From Candidatus Methylacidiphilales bacterium (lineage in GTDB: Bacteria; Pseudomonadota; Gammaproteobacteria; JASGCS01), in assembly GCA_030054035.1 (NCBI GenBank), contig JASGCS010000006.1:29130-93129 (forward strand): a stretch of DNA of 64,000 bases, written 5' to 3'. Positions 25,424 through 36,733 of this stretch are shown in pieces. Below the pieces are notes generated by a model, which saw nothing but the letters and a program-made list of their open reading frames with translations, was not told the DNA's origin and ran no database searches. The position numbers and the translations under genes were made by a program. Each line of letters starts with the position of its first letter. The first letter of the stretch is position 1.

Positions 25424-26404
25424 TTAAAGAAATATTTTAATAAGTAATTTTTCGAATCTTCTCAATTCATCTTTATGAAAAGTAAAAACATCATCATAAG
25501 CTGATACCATTCTTTTTAGATCTCCTTTTCTAACATACCAGCCGACACCATCAACGAAGCCAATAAATCTAGCTTTTGGATAGTGCGACTTAATAAGTTT
25601 TTCTATGGATATTTCCGTTTTTGATTTGTCCCCTTGTCCGGAACTTGTTGTTGCTAGAAACGAACTTTCTACGATAATTAGCGGTTTTCTCTGGTTGGGG
25701 ACAATAAAATCCATTGTTCTTTTATTATCTGGTGCACTATTTTTTAACTTGCTTAAATCGCCTTTCTCGAATGGAATGTCAAGGTTAATAAGTATTTTCT
25801 CTATTAATAATTCTGGGTTGTTTTCTCTCATACCAGAGTAACTTCCTTTTTCCTTATATCTAATTAAGGTATCAATCATTTCAGGCAATTCAAATTTTAA
25901 TTTTGAAATGCTTAATTTTTTCAATTCAAACAAAGGAACTGTTTTTGTTAGAAATGGAATGCTTGAACCTTCAAAAAAAATATTGATTATTCCTTTTCTA
26001 AAATATTTATTTTCTTTTATAAGTTTCGTAATCTTTTCATCTGACCATTCTGTTAAATTATCAATATCATCATTTTGAAACCATTTATCTTTGTAAACTA
26101 ATTTACTCAATTCTGGATCATTAACAACACGAATAATAGTTGTCAATCTTTTTAATGTTTCATTTGAAAAACCTGTGAGTGCGAGTAACGCCCTCAACCC
26201 ATTTTCTTTATCAATTAACAAAGCTTCAAAATATTTCTTTTTTAATCCTTTTGTATCAATTTCGTTTTTCAACATCAATAATATTTCTTTTAATGAGTTT
26301 AGATAGCCTTCATATTTTTGTTCATAATCTTGATTAAAAAAATAAAAAGTATTCTTATTAATTACGGTTTTAAATTTTAAATTAGTTGTGGGTTTATTTG
26401 CCAT
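25424..26404 (-). CDS. Type II restriction endonuclease, DpnII/MboI-like
   Basis: 326 residues. The N-terminal 170 residues are helical. The C-terminal part has a PD-(D/E)XK-like core, D232 in MDFIVP and E246 in LIIVESSF, followed by ARFIGFVDGVGWYVRKGDL and DDVFTFHKDEL, a layout resembling DpnII-family enzymes. In place of the usual lysine the motif reads ExS. It precedes the methyltransferase gene on the same strand, as expected for a type II pair. Specificity is unknown; GATC is only a guess from the resemblance. Confidence 0.78.
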   Translation of the reverse strand: MANKPTTNLKFKTVINKNTFYFFNQDYEQKYEGYLNSLKEILLMLKNEIDTKGLKKKYFEALLIDKENGLRALLALTGFSNETLKRLTTIIRVVNDPELSKLVYKDKWFQNDDIDNLTEWSDEKITKLIKENKYFRKGIINIFFEGSSIPFLTKTVPLFELKKLSISKLKFELPEMIDTLIRYKEKGSYSGMRENNPELLIEKILINLDIPFEKGDLSKLKNSAPDNKRTMDFIVPNQRKPLIIVESSFLATTSSGQGDKSKTEISIEKLIKSHYPKARFIGFVDGVGWYVRKGDLKRMVSAYDDVFTFHKDELRRFEKLLIKIFL

Positions 26405-26525
26405 ATTTATTAAATTAAATCATCAATTTGAACATCTAATTATTTCTTTCATAATTCTATAGCATTATAGTATATAGAAGACCTTACTCTTAAAACAGTG
26501 TCAAATCTTCGCTGATGTTTCTAAC
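26405..26525. other. Intergenic stretch upstream of the endonuclease gene
   Basis: About 120 AT-rich bases between the endonuclease start and the duplicated parB tail. It should contain the promoter of the restriction-modification pair, reading leftward, but no convincing -35/-10 pair was found and no controller (C) protein gene or C-box is visible. Confidence 0.35.
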
Positions 26526-26668
26526 AAAATACAAAACGCCATCAAAAACGAACCTCAAGCCACAGTCAGCATTTCTCACAACAAAAACTTTAAAGGCACT
26601 ATTTCATTTCACTTCAATAACAACGATTCATTTATACATATAATTCATATACTAGGGTTAATGCGATT
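26526..26668 (+). repeat. Duplicated 3' end of parB
   Basis: About 140 bases that repeat the last part of parB (23878-24016) with few differences. The same frame is kept, and the peptide VSISHNKNFKGTISFHFNNN is identical in both copies. The copy has no start and runs on past the parB stop into unrelated sequence. Together with the parB end it brackets the restriction-modification genes, as expected if these entered with a long target duplication. Confidence 0.85.
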
Positions 26669-26748
26669 ATTTAATTTTATATTATACCTTTGCCTGGATT
26701 ATGGATCAATAATTGAGTACTTTTGATTAATTATTCTGATTGGTATAT

Positions 26749-26973
26749 TTATGGATCAATGCAAAATAAAAATATATTGGGATTAATCCAAACTACAAAG
26801 TAGTTGGCTTTATACTTCTCGTTCTTAAAATAATCTTGGACAAATGTTGATTTACCTATTCCAAATCTGCCCGAGAACAGTATTCTTTTGCGATCTTTAA
26901 TATACTCATCAAACTCACTTAGTAGCTCATCTTGTGGCACCCAGAGATAGTTTCGGGGACTAGCTTCATGCAT
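26749..26973 (-). pseudogene. 5' fragment of a P-loop ATPase gene
   Basis: 74 codons starting with ATG at 26973. The peptide has DELLSEFDEYIKDRKR and a Walker A motif in FSGRFGIGKSTF, then ends soon after VVWINPN in unrelated residues. Full-size P-loop NTPases of this kind are several hundred residues, so this is a truncated remnant. It is on the same strand as the fragment at 24037-24270, which may be its other end. Confidence 0.6.
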
Positions 26974-27067
26974 AAAATTAATTTTATAACAAAATACTCT
27001 GTTGGTTTTGATTTTCTCTTTGATTATTCTGATTTACGCAATATCAGAAGACGCATTTGGTCTATTC

Positions 27068-27096
27068 TTGAAAGTTATGGGCGAGTGTGGTATAAT
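27068..27096 (+). promoter_or_regulatory. Sigma-70 promoter of gyrB
   Basis: TTGAAA, 17 bases, TATAAT: the best promoter seen in the window. Transcription should begin near 27103, leaving a leader of about 90 bases before gyrB that opens with a strong stem-loop. Confidence 0.8.
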
Positions 27097-27100
27097 AGGG

Positions 27101-29609
<2,509 letters not shown>

Positions 29610-29613
29610 TTCT

Positions 29614-30237
29614 CTATGTCAGTAAGTTGGCCTCAGTGAGACTAACCACAGAAGGTCTTTTCGCAATTTGCTCGCTAAATGACGCGCAATGCTTGAAGGG
29701 AGTAAAGTCAACATTTGCATAGGACGCCCAACCTAAAAGCACATAAAAATAGATATCCGCAACGGTAAACTCGTCACCAAAAAGATACTGGTGTTTTGCT
29801 AGATGATCTTCAAATACCTGTATCTTAGGAAATAAATATTTTTCAAACACTGGCTTTGCCCGTTTAGTTAAGTCTTCATCTTTGCCCACTCGAGGAATGA
29901 TAAAAAAAGGAGAGAAGGATTTATGAATTTCGGTAGATAGTATATTTAAAAGTGCCATAAAACGATACCGCTCTATAGTTCCCAATTTTGGTATCAAGGA
30001 CTGTTTCTGATCTGCAAGATACTGAATTATAACAGCAACTTCGGTCAGATAACTTTCATCATCAAGTTTTAGGATTGGGACATACCCACCAGGATTATGA
30101 TCAATAATAGAAGTCCCGTCTTGGAATTTTCTTGTTTTATTGTCGTATCGCTGAACTTCGTAAGGCATTGCTAATTCTTGTAACACGATAAGTGGCACAT
30201 TTGAGCAAGTGCCATTGCTGTGATACAATTTAATCAT
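29614..30237 (-). CDS. Glutathione S-transferase family protein
   Basis: 207 residues. The N-terminal thioredoxin-like domain has LYHSNGTCSNVPLIVLQEL and the cis-proline in GGYVPILKLDD, followed by the glutathione-binding LTEVAVIIQYLAD. The all-helical C-terminal domain ends after FTVADIYFYVLLGW. The TCSN context suggests the beta-class-like proteobacterial GSTs. Substrates are unknown. It follows the polyamine-binding gene by 17 bases on the minus strand. Confidence 0.9.
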   Translation of the reverse strand: MIKLYHSNGTCSNVPLIVLQELAMPYEVQRYDNKTRKFQDGTSIIDHNPGGYVPILKLDDESYLTEVAVIIQYLADQKQSLIPKLGTIERYRFMALLNILSTEIHKSFSPFFIIPRVGKDEDLTKRAKPVFEKYLFPKIQVFEDHLAKHQYLFGDEFTVADIYFYVLLGWASYANVDFTPFKHCASFSEQIAKRPSVVSLTEANLLT

Positions 30238-30254
30238 TTGAATTTTCTCCTTTA

Positions 30255-31361
30255 TTATTTAGTTGCTTTCAGCTCTGTCCATAATTGAGTTTGCTTTCTG
30301 CTATATTCTTGTGAATTAACTCTGCTAGGGACTAGTTTTTCTTTAATGGCGTCTTCGGGATACACTGCCGGGTCATCTATAATTTCTTTTTCAATAAACT
30401 CTTTTGAATTTATATTACTATTTGCATAATAGGTATGATTAGTAATTCTAGCTGTTACTTCTGGAGTTAAAAAATAATTTAGAAATTCATGTGCTTCGGC
30501 AACATTCTTGGAGTCAGCAGGTATCACAAGGGTATCCATCCACAAAACCGCTCCTTCTTTTGGAATACTGTATACAATTTCATCATTAAATCCAGATTCT
30601 TTCGCGCGATCTCGGGCCTGAATAATATCACCATTGTAGCCAACCACAACACAGATCTCACCATTAGCCAAATCATTTAAATATCTTGAAGAGTCAAAAT
30701 ATTTAATGAATGGACGGATCTTCAAGAGAGCAGCTTGAGCCTGCTCTAACTGCTTTAGATCTTCTTTGTAGGGATCTAGACCTAGTGCGATAATTACATT
30801 AGTATAAATATCTTTAGGGTCATCTAGCAAAGCAATACCACATGTGCTTAATTTCTGTGCATTTTTTGGATCAATGACTAGTTTCCATGAGTCATAAGGC
30901 GCATTAGGGAGCGCTCTTGCTATCTTAGTTTTGTTGTATCCGATTCCACTAGTCCCCCACATATAGTTAACTGCATATTGATTTTGCGGATCATACCCTT
31001 CTAGTTTTTTATAAATACTTGGATCAACATTGCTAAGATTGGGGATTTTAGATTTATCTATTTTTTGAATAAGTTTTGCACTAATAAACCGTTCAGCAAA
31101 ATCAGCAGTGGGGACAACTAAATCGTAACCTGAGCCACCAGCAAGTAATTTGGCTTCAATGACTTCATTACTATCGTAATTATCATAGATAACTTTGATG
31201 CCAGTTTTAGTTTCAAATTCTGGAATAGATTTCTCGTCTATATAATCATTCCAATTATATATATTGAGTGTGCGCTCTTTGGTTTTCTCTCCGCAAGAAA
31301 CTAGTAACATGGCCACACCAACGCTCATCATAGTTATAAAAATTCCACTTGTTCTTCTCAT
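30255..31361 (-). CDS. Spermidine/putrescine-binding lipoprotein, PotD/PotF-like
   Basis: 368 residues. A signal peptide ends in the lipobox LLVSCG, so it is a lipid-anchored periplasmic protein. The mature part has LNIYNWNDYIDEKSIPEFE, the family N-terminus, and YDLVVPTADFAERFI, MWGTSGIGYNKTKI and WMDTLVIPADSKN. It is closer to the classical polyamine-binding proteins than the Tat-exported one of the microcompartment operon. No permease or ATPase is next to it, so it would depend on subunits encoded elsewhere. Confidence 0.92.
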   Translation of the reverse strand: MRRTSGIFITMMSVGVAMLLVSCGEKTKERTLNIYNWNDYIDEKSIPEFETKTGIKVIYDNYDSNEVIEAKLLAGGSGYDLVVPTADFAERFISAKLIQKIDKSKIPNLSNVDPSIYKKLEGYDPQNQYAVNYMWGTSGIGYNKTKIARALPNAPYDSWKLVIDPKNAQKLSTCGIALLDDPKDIYTNVIIALGLDPYKEDLKQLEQAQAALLKIRPFIKYFDSSRYLNDLANGEICVVVGYNGDIIQARDRAKESGFNDEIVYSIPKEGAVLWMDTLVIPADSKNVAEAHEFLNYFLTPEVTARITNHTYYANSNINSKEFIEKEIIDDPAVYPEDAIKEKLVPSRVNSQEYSRKQTQLWTELKATK

Positions 31362-31423
31362 AATCTTGTCTCCTATATTGGTAATTATATTATATGGTTA
31401 TTTTTACTACAATATTGCCTTAA

Positions 31424-32269
31424 TTATTGGGCTTTCATTTTTTTTAACTTTTGCATTGCTAAAGGATATTTTTGATCCGCAGAGTTTTTTAAGTACTGAA
31501 ATGTGAGCTCTTCATTTTTTCTAGCACCAATACCGTACTGATACATTATCGCTATGTTGTACTGAGCCACAGGATTATTTCTAATTGCAGACCGTTGCAT
31601 CCAATAAAATGCCGCCTCTCTATTTTTGCCTTGATCTACACCAAACAATAACAATAGCCAGGCAAGTGGCCTAGGCAATTTACTTGAATAATTCCTACTA
31701 TATAAATAGGCTACAATTGGCATGGATTCTTCATCTCCATTTTCTGCCGCTTTGAGAAACCAATTAAACGCTTGATGAATATCTTTAGCAACACCAAAAC
31801 CAAAATAATAACATTTTGCCAAAGCAACATACGCTAACACAAATGATTTATCTGAGCTTTTTTTATACCATTTGAACGCCTGATCATACTCAGACTTACC
31901 AAGTACATTAGACTGACCGTTTTGATACAAAACTCCTAAATTGTACTCAGCTATCGCACTCCCAAGTGTGCTCGCTCGCTCTAACCACTCTTTTGCTCGC
32001 TCATAGTCTTTTGGGACTACTTGCCCATCTAAATACAACACCCCTAATACATTGGCAGCCTTTGCCACATTGTAGACTAGCCCTAATTCATTTAATAGTT
32101 TTACTGAGTTTGGTACATCCTCTTTATTAAAGTACGACACTGCTTGGCCCCATTTTTTTTCAATGATTGCCGCATCGTACATGCTCATGGCATCGGTATT
32201 TAATTCGGCATACGCAACACTCATGAGGGAAAAATACAATGCAAAAACAAAATTAATTCGAGTCTTCAT
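31424..32269 (-). CDS. Sel1-repeat (TPR-like) secreted protein A
   Basis: 281 residues. The signal peptide from MKTRINFVFALYF to VAYA is followed by Sel1 repeats: AANVLGVLYLDGQVVPKDYE, AEYNLGVLYQNGQ, ALAKCYYFGFGVAKDIHQ and YNIAIMYQYGIGARKNEE. Such proteins act as periplasmic scaffolds. The start at 32269 is preferred because it begins the signal peptide; an in-frame ATG at 32311 precedes it. It overlaps the second Sel1 gene by 17 bases and is the last of three in a row. Confidence 0.87.
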   Translation of the reverse strand: MKTRINFVFALYFSLMSVAYAELNTDAMSMYDAAIIEKKWGQAVSYFNKEDVPNSVKLLNELGLVYNVAKAANVLGVLYLDGQVVPKDYERAKEWLERASTLGSAIAEYNLGVLYQNGQSNVLGKSEYDQAFKWYKKSSDKSFVLAYVALAKCYYFGFGVAKDIHQAFNWFLKAAENGDEESMPIVAYLYSRNYSSKLPRPLAWLLLLFGVDQGKNREAAFYWMQRSAIRNNPVAQYNIAIMYQYGIGARKNEELTFQYLKNSADQKYPLAMQKLKKMKAQ

Positions 32270-33020
32270 ATTCCCCATCACACCGCATTGGTACAAATGT
32301 ATATTGTTCATTAATTTTACTTTTCAATTTTTTCATTTGGGCTTTAACTTTATTTTGCTCTTCGGTATCCAAATCTTTAGTCCAACTTTCATATGCTAAC
32401 GATGCTTCTTTCGAGCCGAAATGCATGGCAAGAGCTTGCCATGCAAGCGCCAAGGTACTATTTGTTTCGCCAAGAAGTGTGGATTGATAGATGGTCGCTA
32501 ATTGCCATTGAGCGTCTTTGTCTCCTTTATTTGCTGCCTTAGTATACCAATAAATAGCTTTTGGAATATCCATTTTAACACCTCTACCTAAATGGTAGTT
32601 CCAGGCTAAGCTAAACATTCCATCAGTATCGCCCTGTTCTGCTGATCGGAGTAAATATTGTCTCGCCGTTTCTCTATTTTTATCTGAGAGATTATTACTT
32701 CTCTCAAGTAAAGTACTATAACTGTAAGAAGCTGGGCCATAGCCAGCTTTTGAAGCGAGGAGGTAGTTTTCAGTTGCCCCGACTAGATCTAATGGCACTA
32801 CCAATCCATCTTCTAATATAGCGGCATAGCGATAAAATAGCGGGGCGTTTTTTTTATTGGAGTAGAGTAGCTCATATGCTTTATCAATACTCCCCATTTG
32901 GACTAGGCACCAAAAAGTATCCGCGACAAGCTCTTTTTTATTTAGAGTAGAAGCATTGCTATTGTAAATAAGAATTGAAACCAATAACAATGTCCAAGGT
33001 AATGGCGAACATGCTTTCAC
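32253..33020 (-). CDS. Sel1-repeat secreted protein B
   Basis: 255 residues with a signal peptide (PLPWTLLLVSILIYNSNAS) and Sel1-type repeats, best seen in GMFSLAWNYHLGRGVKMDIP and AQWQLATIYQST. Repeats are more degenerate than in its neighbours. The C-terminus is a charged helix (EEQNKVKAQMKKLKSK). It overlaps gene C by four bases (ATGA) and gene A by 17, so the three are translated together. Function is unknown. Confidence 0.82.
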   Translation of the reverse strand: MKACSPLPWTLLLVSILIYNSNASTLNKKELVADTFWCLVQMGSIDKAYELLYSNKKNAPLFYRYAAILEDGLVVPLDLVGATENYLLASKAGYGPASYSYSTLLERSNNLSDKNRETARQYLLRSAEQGDTDGMFSLAWNYHLGRGVKMDIPKAIYWYTKAANKGDKDAQWQLATIYQSTLLGETNSTLALAWQALAMHFGSKEASLAYESWTKDLDTEEQNKVKAQMKKLKSKINEQYTFVPMRCDGEYEDSN

Positions 33021-34075
33021 TGGGTAGAATATTTTTCTAAAGCTTTTTTATTTTTTTCTATTTCAAATCGTAAATCTGCAATCTTGGTATTTGCTTCTTC
33101 CTTTTGTTGCCCATCAAGCCATTTACCGGCACTCTCAAGTTTCTCAGCCGCAATACTTGATCCAAATTCTTTTGCTAATGTGTAATATTGAAAGGCTAGC
33201 TGTAATTGATTCTGAGATTTATCTTCAAACGCTTGATCTGCTTTCCAAGTAAGCGCATAGCTATTACCAACATCTGCGGCATGTGTAAAGTACTCTTGTG
33301 CTTTTTCCAGATTTTCTTTAGTGCCAATACCATAAAAATACATCTGCCCAAGTACTTTCCGTGAATCATCAAAATAGTTACTTGATTTTTCAAAATAAAT
33401 TCGTGCCACGGAAAGATCTTTTTTCATTCCTATGCCAAATAAGTTTCTATAGGCCAAAATATTTAATACCAACGGGTTTTCAGATTTTTTCACTTCCTCG
33501 ATAAGAGATTGAAGTTTGGGAGGATTAAGTTCCGGCTCATTGGGATTTGTTAATTGTAATGTGGCAAGAGTTTCTTTTGCCTTTTCGCTATTTTTAGCAT
33601 AGGCTTTTTTCAACCATACAATTCCAGCAGAGAAATCTCTCTTGGTACCAATCCCAGATACATAATACACTCCAGTTAAAAACATACCGTCCACAAATCC
33701 TCCCTGCGCGGATTTTAGAAATAATTCAAACGCTTTATTGAAGTTTTGCAAAACACCTTTACCTTGGCTATACAAAATACCCGCATTAAATGTCCCTCTA
33801 AGATCTCCGATTGAATGTGCACGAATAAATTTAGCGAACGCTGTGTCATAATTTTTATTATTAAACGCTTCAACTCCAGCATTAAAATTATTGTTCGCTT
33901 CTTGTGTTGTTTTTTGATTATCGGCTGGGTTACTATTTGTATTTGAATCCTTTTTCTCTTGCTGCTGGATGCCAAGCAACCGTTCCGATAGCGATGGCTC
34001 GGCATATAGACTTAGACATTGAGTTAGTATTATTAGTGTCGTAAGTGTCTTTATAATGCGAGTATAACAAATCAT
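33017..34075 (-). CDS. Sel1-repeat secreted protein C
   Basis: 352 residues. The signal peptide ends at CLSLYA; a polar linker (about 35-60) follows, then Sel1 repeats: FNAGILYSQGKGVLQNFNKA, GMFLTGVYYVSGIGTKRDFS, LNILAYRNLFGIGMKKDLS and LGQMYFYGIGTKENLEKAQ. It ends in a coiled coil (DLRFEIEKNKKALEK). It is the first gene of the three. Sel1 arrays often hold protein complexes together in envelope stress or secretion, but the partner is not known here. Confidence 0.85.
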   Translation of the reverse strand: MICYTRIIKTLTTLIILTQCLSLYAEPSLSERLLGIQQQEKKDSNTNSNPADNQKTTQEANNNFNAGVEAFNNKNYDTAFAKFIRAHSIGDLRGTFNAGILYSQGKGVLQNFNKAFELFLKSAQGGFVDGMFLTGVYYVSGIGTKRDFSAGIVWLKKAYAKNSEKAKETLATLQLTNPNEPELNPPKLQSLIEEVKKSENPLVLNILAYRNLFGIGMKKDLSVARIYFEKSSNYFDDSRKVLGQMYFYGIGTKENLEKAQEYFTHAADVGNSYALTWKADQAFEDKSQNQLQLAFQYYTLAKEFGSSIAAEKLESAGKWLDGQQKEEANTKIADLRFEIEKNKKALEKYSTQ

Positions 34076-34129
34076 ATAAATAATTATATTACACTATCAA
34101 CTAGAAATTACCATAAAATAACTGTCAAC

Positions 34130-34762
34130 ATGATTTTCTCTATATTCGTAGCTTTTTTGTTGGGAAGTAGACATGCTATTGAGTCCGATCACGTAGCCAC
34201 TGTATGTGGACTAACGGCAATGAAGCAAGGGATAATAAGTAAAACTACCGCCATTAAAACTTTCGCACTTTGGACATTTGGACATAGTGTCTCAATCTTT
34301 CTTGGAGCAATAATTTTAATCTCTTTTTCAGTTACCGTAATACATAAAATTGGGCACTGGTTGAATGCAATAGTTGGTATTGCAATGATATTTTTGGGAA
34401 TAAGAATAATGTATCTTGTAACTACCTATAAAAAAAATTTGTATAGGTCAACTACTTCAAAACAAGATAACCATGCCCCTTCATCATTCTCAATGGGTGT
34501 TATTCATGGCTTAGCAGGTTCAGGTCCAGTTTTGTTATTATTCCTGAGCAATTCTACTAGCACATCATTTGCATTCGTACATCTATTTGTGTTTACCCTT
34601 GGGGTTTTACTCACCATGTTGGTAGTAGCATTAATTTTTTCATATTTTTACCATGAAGTATCCAGAAAAAAAGCACAGGTGTTGGTAGCTTTCCAATGTC
34701 TCACTGGCATGATAAATTTTATATTGGGGGGCCTTATGTTGGTGCCTGATATAATACTATAA
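34130..34762 (+). CDS. NicO/UreH-like metal permease
   Basis: 210 residues, about six membrane segments. The signatures LLGSRHAIESDHVATV, ALWTFGHSVSIF and SMGVIHGLAGSGPVLLL match the HoxN/RcnA/UreH superfamily, whose conserved histidines and acidic residues bind nickel or cobalt. No urease or hydrogenase gene is near, so the metal and direction of transport cannot be told. Its last base overlaps the start of the phosphatase gene. Confidence 0.82.
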   Translation: MIFSIFVAFLLGSRHAIESDHVATVCGLTAMKQGIISKTTAIKTFALWTFGHSVSIFLGAIILISFSVTVIHKIGHWLNAIVGIAMIFLGIRIMYLVTTYKKNLYRSTTSKQDNHAPSSFSMGVIHGLAGSGPVLLLFLSNSTSTSFAFVHLFVFTLGVLLTMLVVALIFSYFYHEVSRKKAQVLVAFQCLTGMINFILGGLMLVPDIIL

Positions 34763-35334
34763 TGAGATTGCCCGTCATTACATTAGCAAAAAAACTGTTG
34801 TTTGGAATTGCTCTTGGTGTCCTTGTCTTAATTGCTTTTTATGTTTATTATTTTTATAGTGCCTTCAACTTTCACAGTGTGATTGAAGGTGAGCTATATC
34901 GTTCAGCCATACTTCCCACGCGAGTATTAGAAGAAAAAGTAGACACAAATCATATCCGATCTGTTTTAAATTTAACTTCAGAGGGCGCAAAAAATAAATT
35001 TACCTGGGCTGAGAGAGAAAAAGAATTATTGGCTAATAGAGGTGTAGAGTACTATAATTACACAATTTCAGCAAGAAAAATTGTAACCCAAGAACAGATG
35101 GATGAATTGATTCACATAATGCGCAACGCTCCGAAACCATTATTGGTACATTGCAAACATGGCGCAGACCGAACTGGCCTAGTCTCGGCATTATACCTTT
35201 ATGCGGTTAAACAAAATAAAAAAGCTAGCGGAAGTCAGCTTAGTATCAAGTATGGTCATGACTCATTGGGTATAAGTGAAAGTAGAGCTATGGACATCAG
35301 TTTTAATAATTACATTTTGGCACACAGTAAATAA
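34762..35334 (+). CDS. Membrane-anchored dual-specificity/tyrosine phosphatase
   Basis: 190 residues. One N-terminal membrane helix (LLFGIALGVLVLIAFYVYYF) precedes a phosphatase domain with GELYRSAILP, HIRSVLNLTSE and the catalytic CX5R loop VHCKHGADRTGLVSALY. The catalytic domain should face the periplasm if the helix is an uncleaved signal anchor. It overlaps the permease gene by one base. The substrate could be phosphoprotein, inositol phosphate or polyphosphate; nothing in the sequence decides. Confidence 0.85.
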   Translation: MRLPVITLAKKLLFGIALGVLVLIAFYVYYFYSAFNFHSVIEGELYRSAILPTRVLEEKVDTNHIRSVLNLTSEGAKNKFTWAEREKELLANRGVEYYNYTISARKIVTQEQMDELIHIMRNAPKPLLVHCKHGADRTGLVSALYLYAVKQNKKASGSQLSIKYGHDSLGISESRAMDISFNNYILAHSK

Positions 35335-35362
35335 TACCTTACTGAGTATATAATAATTGACT

Positions 35363-35893
35363 ATGAATATTAACGAGATTTCGCCTGGATCTAATCCACC
35401 TCAAGACATTAATACTATTATTGAAATACCTGCTCTCAGCAATATTAAGTATGAGCTGTGTAAAAAATCAAACGCGATTTTGGTTGACAGATTTGTGGCC
35501 ACTCCCATGCATTATCCATTGAACTATGGATTTATCCCCCATACCTTAGCAGGAGATGGCGATCCGCTTGATGTTTTAGTAGTAACTCCTAATTCTGCGG
35601 CTTTGCTACCCGGTTCGGTAATTAGAGTAAGACCGATAGGTGCTCTTTTTATGGATGACGAAGCTGGTGGCGATGAAAAAATTATCGCGGTACCTCATAG
35701 TAAAATTAGCACCATGTATGACTCAATCAAAGAGACAGACCATCTTCCTGAATTACTGAAAAAACAGATAGAGCATTTTTTCCTACATTATAAAGACCTA
35801 GAACCAGGTAAATGGGTAAAGTTAAAAGGGTGGCTTTCACTGTCTCAGAGTCACGATGTCATTACAAAAGCAATTGCGAATTATACTAACTGA
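35363..35893 (+). CDS. ppa: Inorganic pyrophosphatase, family I
   Basis: 176 residues. The soluble Mg-dependent enzyme that drives biosynthetic reactions by hydrolysing PPi. HYPLNYGFIPHTLAGDGDPLD includes the family I signature with its aspartates, and DEAGGDEKIIAVP and EPGKWVKLKGW follow. ATG at 35363 is the natural start; a TTG six bases upstream is less likely. The exonuclease gene begins directly after its stop. Confidence 0.96.
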   Translation: MNINEISPGSNPPQDINTIIEIPALSNIKYELCKKSNAILVDRFVATPMHYPLNYGFIPHTLAGDGDPLDVLVVTPNSAALLPGSVIRVRPIGALFMDDEAGGDEKIIAVPHSKISTMYDSIKETDHLPELLKKQIEHFFLHYKDLEPGKWVKLKGWLSLSQSHDVITKAIANYTN

Positions 35894-36694
35894 GTGCAAT
35901 CAGAATTAGTTGTCGCGAGTTGGAATGTAAATTCCATCCGCTCTCGTTTAGCACATGTGCTTCGTTGGCTGGAAAATAACAATGTTTCAGTGCTTGCTTT
36001 GCAAGAAACTAAAGTTATAGATGAGCTTTTTCCAAGTGAAGCGTTTATTAAAAATAACTGGCATGTATCATTTTGTGGTCAGAAATCCTACAATGGGGTA
36101 GCCTTTATCACTCGTGAACCACCAATATCAGTAAGCAGATTAACAGATTTTGGGTTTCCTACTAACCTTAAAGGCGATCTTGAGGCCCGTGCTATTGAAA
36201 TCACCACTAGTCAACAAGTTTCAATTTTAAATATTTATGCGGTTAATGGGGAAGCGTTAGACTCACCAAAATTTAATTACAAATTATCTTGGTTCTCTGC
36301 TCTTAAAAATTACTTGGCTCGCACTAATGCCCCGAGCAAAAAGTATCTTATTGTGGGAGATTTTAATATTGCCCCCAGCGATCTTGATGTCTATGATAAA
36401 GAAATCTGGAAAAACAGAGTCCATGTCAGTACCGAGGAACGAAGTGCACTTGCAGAGATTATTGAAATTGGTTTTCATGACACATTCAGACATCTATACC
36501 CTAATCAAGAGCAAAGTTACACTTGGTGGGATTACCGCACATTTGCCTTTGATAAAAACCATGGTCTACGCATAGACTTAAGTTTAGCCAGCCAGTCTCT
36601 CCTTGCTAAAATTAAAGATGTCAGTATTGACAAAGCGCCTCGGGCTTGGGAAAAAGCCTCAGATCACACCCCATTAGTTACCACCATCGGGTAA
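35894..36694 (+). CDS. xth: Exodeoxyribonuclease III
   Basis: 266 residues of the exonuclease/endonuclease/phosphatase fold. Active-site blocks VASWNVNSIRSRL, LALQETKV, IVGDFNIAPSDLDVYD and the C-terminal KASDHTPLV are present, which define an AP endonuclease/3' exonuclease in base-excision repair. The start is GTG immediately following the ppa stop, so the genes are co-translated. Confidence 0.94.
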   Translation: MQSELVVASWNVNSIRSRLAHVLRWLENNNVSVLALQETKVIDELFPSEAFIKNNWHVSFCGQKSYNGVAFITREPPISVSRLTDFGFPTNLKGDLEARAIEITTSQQVSILNIYAVNGEALDSPKFNYKLSWFSALKNYLARTNAPSKKYLIVGDFNIAPSDLDVYDKEIWKNRVHVSTEERSALAEIIEIGFHDTFRHLYPNQEQSYTWWDYRTFAFDKNHGLRIDLSLASQSLLAKIKDVSIDKAPRAWEKASDHTPLVTTIG

Positions 36695-36721
36695 GGCCAT
36701 CAGGTAAAAATCTATATACTG

Positions 36722-36727
36722 TATAAT
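36722..36727 (+). promoter_or_regulatory. TATAAT element just before ctpA
   Basis: A perfect TATAAT lies 6 bases before the GTG of ctpA. If it is a -10 element, transcription starts at or next to the start codon and the mRNA is leaderless. No good -35 stands 17 bases upstream (ATCAGG), so the call is weak. Confidence 0.35.
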
Positions 36728-36733
36728 AATAAA

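Noticed and set aside
26699..26757. Repeated TATGGATCAAT near the ATPase fragment
   Set aside because: Only 11 bases, two copies, in AT-rich debris; no link to a transposon end or binding site could be shown.
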